A stretch of DNA of 64,000 bases, from contig CAXBGS010000007.1 in assembly GCA_963975425.1 (NCBI GenBank), positions 62,001 to 126,000 on the forward strand, written 5' to 3'. The stretch comes from CAXBGS01 sp963975425 (GTDB lineage Bacteria; Planctomycetota; Planctomycetia; Pirellulales; Pirellulaceae). Below the pieces are notes generated by a model, which saw only the letters and a list, made by a program, of their open reading frames with translations, did no database searches and was not told the origin of the DNA. The translations under genes and the position numbers were made by a program. How positions within the stretch are numbered: position 1 is the stretch's first letter; each line of letters begins with the position of its first letter. Positions 60,413-64,000 of this stretch are shown here, one piece after another.

Positions 60413-62317
60413 CTACTTTGCATGCCTCAGTTCGCTGTGGTGCAGGAAGCGATTGGCGTCGACAAATAAGAAACGATACGCCGTAATCCCCTTGGGAATC
60501 ACGGCACTGACCGAGTACGCGTCGGGATCGATCTGTACGGGGTACTTCATGCCCAGCATCGCGTCTGTGGTTTCGTCCTGGACGACCTCGCTGCCTCGTC
60601 CATTACTTTGCATCTTCCGCTCAAGCTGCCTCCTTCGTCTCTGCTTGTCTTTCGAATCTGGCGAATCTCCGCCATAAATGACATACGCTTCTTTGATTGC
60701 GGGGCCGTCGCCGTCCACTGCAAGCGACGCTCGACGATCGGATGCACTGAACGACGAATTTGCGATCCGTGCCGAAGCCTTTTTATTCGCTTGGAAAGTT
60801 GGGTTCAGGTAAGGCGGTTCTGCTTCGTTGGCGGCTAAATCCGATTCGAGCTTTGCCGCCAATCGTTCAATGACAGAAGCGAACTCCGGTGCTTTTGCAA
60901 GATCGTTCTGTTCTTCCAAGTCCAGACGCAGACCATCTTGATACAGTCGGTACAGTTCATAGTCGCGAGTGTCATACCGCTTATACATCTTGAAATCGCC
61001 TTCTCGAATCGCCGATTTCATTGCGAGCGGGCCATTGTGCGGAAAATGCCAGAAAAGGTGTGTCCGCTCGTTGCCCAAGCGATCATTAATCGTTTGACTC
61101 TTTCCCAATAGAATGGGTGAGATGTCCAAACCGCTCAATGCATCAAGCTTCTTTGACGCAATCGACGACTGAGTCAGCTCGAGGATAGTTGGAAAGTAGT
61201 CAAGTTGGTTGACGAGTCCGTCGAAACGGCTGCCACTTGCGATCCCGGGGCCAGTGACAACCATAGGCACGCGAATACCGCCTTCCTCGGGATGCTTCTT
61301 TCCGTATTTTAGCGGTGCGTTGTCCGAGATGATCTCTTTGCCATGAATCTCAGCACCGCCATTGTCCGAGGTGAAGAAGATGTAAGTGGTGTCGATCAAT
61401 TTCTTTCCAGGATTCCGAGGATCATCGGTCCGCTGCAGGAAATCAACCAAGCGACCCAGGCTCCAGTCGACCGTGGTCGTCATTGCGGCGAAGTAAGGAT
61501 TTTGCTGACCTTCCCTTGTCATGTCTCCAGGCTCCGGAGGAAACGGAAAACCAAACTTGTCGCAGTAATGCTCAAGCAATTCTCTATTGCGTGTCAGCAC
61601 CGGCCAGTGCACCATCCAGTGACATAGGTTCAGAAAGAACGGTGCCTGCTTGCTGTCGTCGATAAAGTCGATGGCGGATTGTGTCACTTCGTCAAAAGGA
61701 TAAGAGATCCCATCGGGATTCTTCTGACTCAGCGGTGGGTATTTCTGTTTGCTAAGTGGATACGAGCGGTCATCTTCCGTGGCGAAGTCCTTGGTACGGT
61801 CATCCATCCCACGGTGAACACCTCGCGTCTGATTCACAAAACCGAAACCATAACGGGTCGCGGTCAGTCCGACGTGCCACTTGCCGACATGGCCGGTGCG
61901 ATATCCGTTCTGCTTCATCGCATCAGCCAAGGTCATCAAATCCAGGTCCAGATGCGATTGCAAATAGGGCGGCACCAGGCGTTCCGTCGAACGCGCGGTC
62001 GGGACCTTTCCAAGATCCACATGCGTCAGTTTGATCTTCGCGGGATGCTGTCCGGTGATGATTCCCGCACGCGAAGGAGAGCAAGTCGGGGCAGGCGAGT
62101 ACGCCTGGGTAAACGTCATCCCCGCCTCAGCCAACTTGACAAGATTTGGCGTCTCGTAAGGGCTCGGAGCATCGAGATCATTGATCTGAACATCCTGCCA
62201 ACCCAAATCGTCGACATAAAAGATGATCACATTGGGGGGCTGCGAAGCCGCCACTGATTGGATCAATCCGAGTAGCAACAGCAAGCAGGATAGAAAAGTG
62301 ATTGGCACGTTCTTCAT
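60413..62317 (-). CDS. Sulfatase (formylglycine-dependent), exported, with C-terminal extension
   Basis: 634 residues from MKNVPITFLSC; a start 90 bases upstream would precede the signal peptide and is rejected. The signal ends near SVAAS. Sulfatase features: NVIIFYVDDLGWQDV (metal Asp pair), the formylglycine site CSPSRAGIITGQ with Cys79, GHVGKWHVG, the ILTRN and HWMVHWPV region, and FFTSDNGGAEIHG. The site ends in TGQ where TGR is usual; both occur in the family. After about residue 500 there is a 130-residue extension with a Lys/Arg-rich helix (SKDKQRRRRQLERKMQSNG) that I do not recognise. Probably periplasmic desulfation of polysaccharides. Not part of the esterase-sulfatase pair at 12142-14715. 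Confidence 0.94.
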   Translation of the reverse strand: MKNVPITFLSCLLLLLGLIQSVAASQPPNVIIFYVDDLGWQDVQINDLDAPSPYETPNLVKLAEAGMTFTQAYSPAPTCSPSRAGIITGQHPAKIKLTHVDLGKVPTARSTERLVPPYLQSHLDLDLMTLADAMKQNGYRTGHVGKWHVGLTATRYGFGFVNQTRGVHRGMDDRTKDFATEDDRSYPLSKQKYPPLSQKNPDGISYPFDEVTQSAIDFIDDSKQAPFFLNLCHWMVHWPVLTRNRELLEHYCDKFGFPFPPEPGDMTREGQQNPYFAAMTTTVDWSLGRLVDFLQRTDDPRNPGKKLIDTTYIFFTSDNGGAEIHGKEIISDNAPLKYGKKHPEEGGIRVPMVVTGPGIASGSRFDGLVNQLDYFPTILELTQSSIASKKLDALSGLDISPILLGKSQTINDRLGNERTHLFWHFPHNGPLAMKSAIREGDFKMYKRYDTRDYELYRLYQDGLRLDLEEQNDLAKAPEFASVIERLAAKLESDLAANEAEPPYLNPTFQANKKASARIANSSFSASDRRASLAVDGDGPAIKEAYVIYGGDSPDSKDKQRRRRQLERKMQSNGRGSEVVQDETTDAMLGMKYPVQIDPDAYSVSAVIPKGITAYRFLFVDANRFLHHSELRHAK

Positions 62318-62515
62318 GACGCTCTTAGAAAGTTTCAAGGAATATTTTGCGCGGGGAATGCTACAGGATTCGTGAATCGCAGCTTGGGCCCAAAGCGTAG
62401 GCTTCATCCGGTCGGTTGGCGACGAGGACAGGGCTCAAATATCGTGAATCCAAGGTATCGTATTCCGACTCGAAACTGATCAGCTTTCGTCGTTGTGTTT
62501 TCGGAAGTGATCCAT

Positions 62516-64000
62516 TCACTCGTAAGCGTCGTCTTCTCGGTTGTTTTCGGAATGCAGATTCGCGATGGTCTGTTGGGTTTGAACTGCGAAGGGATGTGAC
62601 CGCGAATCTGGAGCGATTGCGTCCAGGTCGGCAATGGCGGCGGCGATCGCGTCACGCGCGTCGGCCAAGTTGCGCTGCCGTCGATGCGCGTCGGCAAGGC
62701 TGCGGTAAAGCAATGCCCGCCAACATCGGTGAGGCATACTGTTGGGTGAGGCATCAACCAGTGACGATTGGATTGAGATCGCTTTGTTCAGCTGTTCTAG
62801 CACGAGGACATCCTCGCCTCGCGAGCGAGAAAGGCTTGATAGCTTGTGCAGAACATGGACTTCCGAGACGGCGAATAGTGGTGTCTCTGGATAACTTGTC
62901 CGGAGCAGTTGCAGCTCACTGAGCGCCTCGTGTAGTCGCTCGCTGGCTTCGCCGACCGTCTTGCCTGAATTGGCCTGTCGTCTCAAGTTGATGCCGGCGA
63001 GTGTCTCGACTAAAGCAAACCGAACACGGGAATCGTCAGGCGATCTTTCGAGTTGTTTTCGCAGAATTGCGATTGCCGACGCGAATTTCAATTGGCGAGC
63101 CATCGGCCGCTTCGCTCGACGCGACTGCGCAAGATGGATCCGCGATCGAAGCACAGCGGCTTCGCTGGCGTCTCGTTCCATCGGGGCCAATTGATTCAGG
63201 ATTTTCTCGGCCGCTGACAACCGCTCGCGGGCGATTTGCGATTCGCCAAGCGGGCTCGCTGTGTCGCGGCGACGCCGTGTGCGTGGGTCGCCGAGGGAGA
63301 TGTTCGCGTAGGCGAGCTGAAGTCGGTGTCGATCGTCGGGCGCCGAAACTTCATCGACGGTTGCGATCGCCTTTTTAAAGGCTTCCTCGGACTGTTCATA
63401 TTCAAGTTCTAGGGCATAGACTTTGCCGAGGTCATTGTAGACGCGAGCGAGAAGTAATCGATTTTCGTCGCGCGGCAAACCCGCAATGTCGCTTCGCGTT
63501 TGCAATAAATTGATACTGCGATCGAGCGTTGCAATTGATGCATCGCTCTGTCCGAGCTGCAACTGGATTCGGGACAATCGAAGGCTCGCTTCGGCCATCT
63601 GCCATACGATATCGGGCCGCGTCGGCGACTGGTCAGCGAGACGTGCGTAGAGAGGCTGGATGTTTTCTAACACCTTCGCTGCGTGCGGAGAAGGATTCAA
63701 GACAAACGCGGCGGAGTCCACCTCGCCCATATCGCCATACGCCGATGCAGGCATGGACACCACGTCAACCACGCGGTCAAGACTTAGAAGAGCAAGATCG
63801 ACAGTGTGTTCGGACTGTGCGAGCGCTTCGGTCGTTCGCTTGTTGGCGGTGGACGTCATGACAATTCCGATCGATGACGCAATGGTGGCAGCCAGCATCG
63901 ATATCAATGCCAAGCCGATTGCGCCAGCGAGGGCGGGATTGCGACGACACCAACGCACTTGTCTTTGCAATATCGTGATTCGGCGAGCCAGAATCGGCTC
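62516..64000 (-). CDS. C-terminal part of a Ser/Thr protein kinase with TPR-like region (partial, runs off right edge)
   Basis: The frame is open from the right edge (reading EPILARRITILQRQVRWCRRNP) to the stop at 62516, 494 codons. A basic WCRRNPALAG segment followed by the transmembrane helix AIGLALISMLAATIASSIGIVM is the characteristic junction after the kinase domain in planctomycete Ser/Thr kinases; the kinase domain would lie beyond 64000. The remainder is helical with TPR-like pairs (LARVYNDLGKVYALELEYEQSEEAFKKAIA, LLYRSLADAHRRQRNLADARDAIAAAIADL). By analogy with the complete kinase at 28310-31225 it is a membrane kinase with an extracytoplasmic helical sensor. The apparent TTG at 63970 is not a start. 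Confidence 0.82.
   Translation of the reverse strand, partial: EPILARRITILQRQVRWCRRNPALAGAIGLALISMLAATIASSIGIVMTSTANKRTTEALAQSEHTVDLALLSLDRVVDVVSMPASAYGDMGEVDSAAFVLNPSPHAAKVLENIQPLYARLADQSPTRPDIVWQMAEASLRLSRIQLQLGQSDASIATLDRSINLLQTRSDIAGLPRDENRLLLARVYNDLGKVYALELEYEQSEEAFKKAIATVDEVSAPDDRHRLQLAYANISLGDPRTRRRRDTASPLGESQIARERLSAAEKILNQLAPMERDASEAAVLRSRIHLAQSRRAKRPMARQLKFASAIAILRKQLERSPDDSRVRFALVETLAGINLRRQANSGKTVGEASERLHEALSELQLLRTSYPETPLFAVSEVHVLHKLSSLSRSRGEDVLVLEQLNKAISIQSSLVDASPNSMPHRCWRALLYRSLADAHRRQRNLADARDAIAAAIADLDAIAPDSRSHPFAVQTQQTIANLHSENNREDDAYE

Overview
The window looks like a chromosomal segment of a planctomycete, most likely a Rhodopirellula-like member of the Pirellulaceae. This is inferred from gene content rather than from a marker gene. 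The clues are two sulfatases, DUF1080 and ThuA-like proteins, a PVC-type CxxCH haem/dehydrogenase protein, a DUF1559 pilin-like protein, exported proteins with the N-terminal LEPR-type motif, dockerin repeats without cellulosome genes, Ser/Thr kinases with TPR-rich tails and an ECF sigma factor next to a kinase. I saw no tRNA, rRNA, CRISPR array, transposase or phage gene.

Layout. 1-3521: a partial redoxin/cytochrome c/copper-monooxygenase-like protein, an S1/P1 nuclease and a DUF1080 protein, all on the minus strand. 3841-10054: an osmoregulated periplasmic glucan (OPG) locus with opgH, an unknown partner gene, a Tat-exported GH144/PF10091-type glucanase and opgG. 10085-16229: a tandem DinB protein, a small membrane protein, a sulfatase, an alpha/beta hydrolase and a ThuA-like protein. 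17122-22275: a very large fusion of three RidA domains to a dehydrogenase-type propeller, HEAT repeats and cytochrome c, followed by a convergent intradiol dioxygenase. 22895-26432: a small lipoprotein, a DUF1559 protein and a DUF5658-like membrane protein in one run, facing an AraC regulator.

27021-37340 is a minus-strand block of surface and regulatory genes. An ECF sigma factor, a Ser/Thr kinase and a LEPR-motif membrane-anchored protein overlap as an operon. Upstream lie a LEPR/metzincin/dockerin protein, a small secreted protein and a LEPR/dockerin/animal-type haem peroxidase. A broken PEP-CTERM gene remnant with an intact terminator sits next to this block. 38721-41728 holds a peroxiredoxin and a multicopper oxidase that itself ends in a redoxin domain.

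42665-64000: a small membrane protein, NhaA, a five-copy 79-bp repeat array, an Rnk/GreA-type factor, a PAS histidine kinase with an NtrC-type response regulator, a putative APC-type transporter, a complete RND efflux operon (outer membrane lipoprotein, membrane fusion protein, pump), an Anbu proteasome-like protease overlapping a transglutaminase, a DoxX-SDR pair, a second sulfatase, and the C-terminal part of another Ser/Thr kinase running off the right edge.

The clearest functional unit is the OPG locus, which pairs a beta-1,2-glucan synthase with two proteins of beta-1,2-glucan-acting families. The least expected architectures are the RidA fusion and the multicopper oxidase-redoxin fusion. 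All family names rest on motif recognition by eye; no database search was run.
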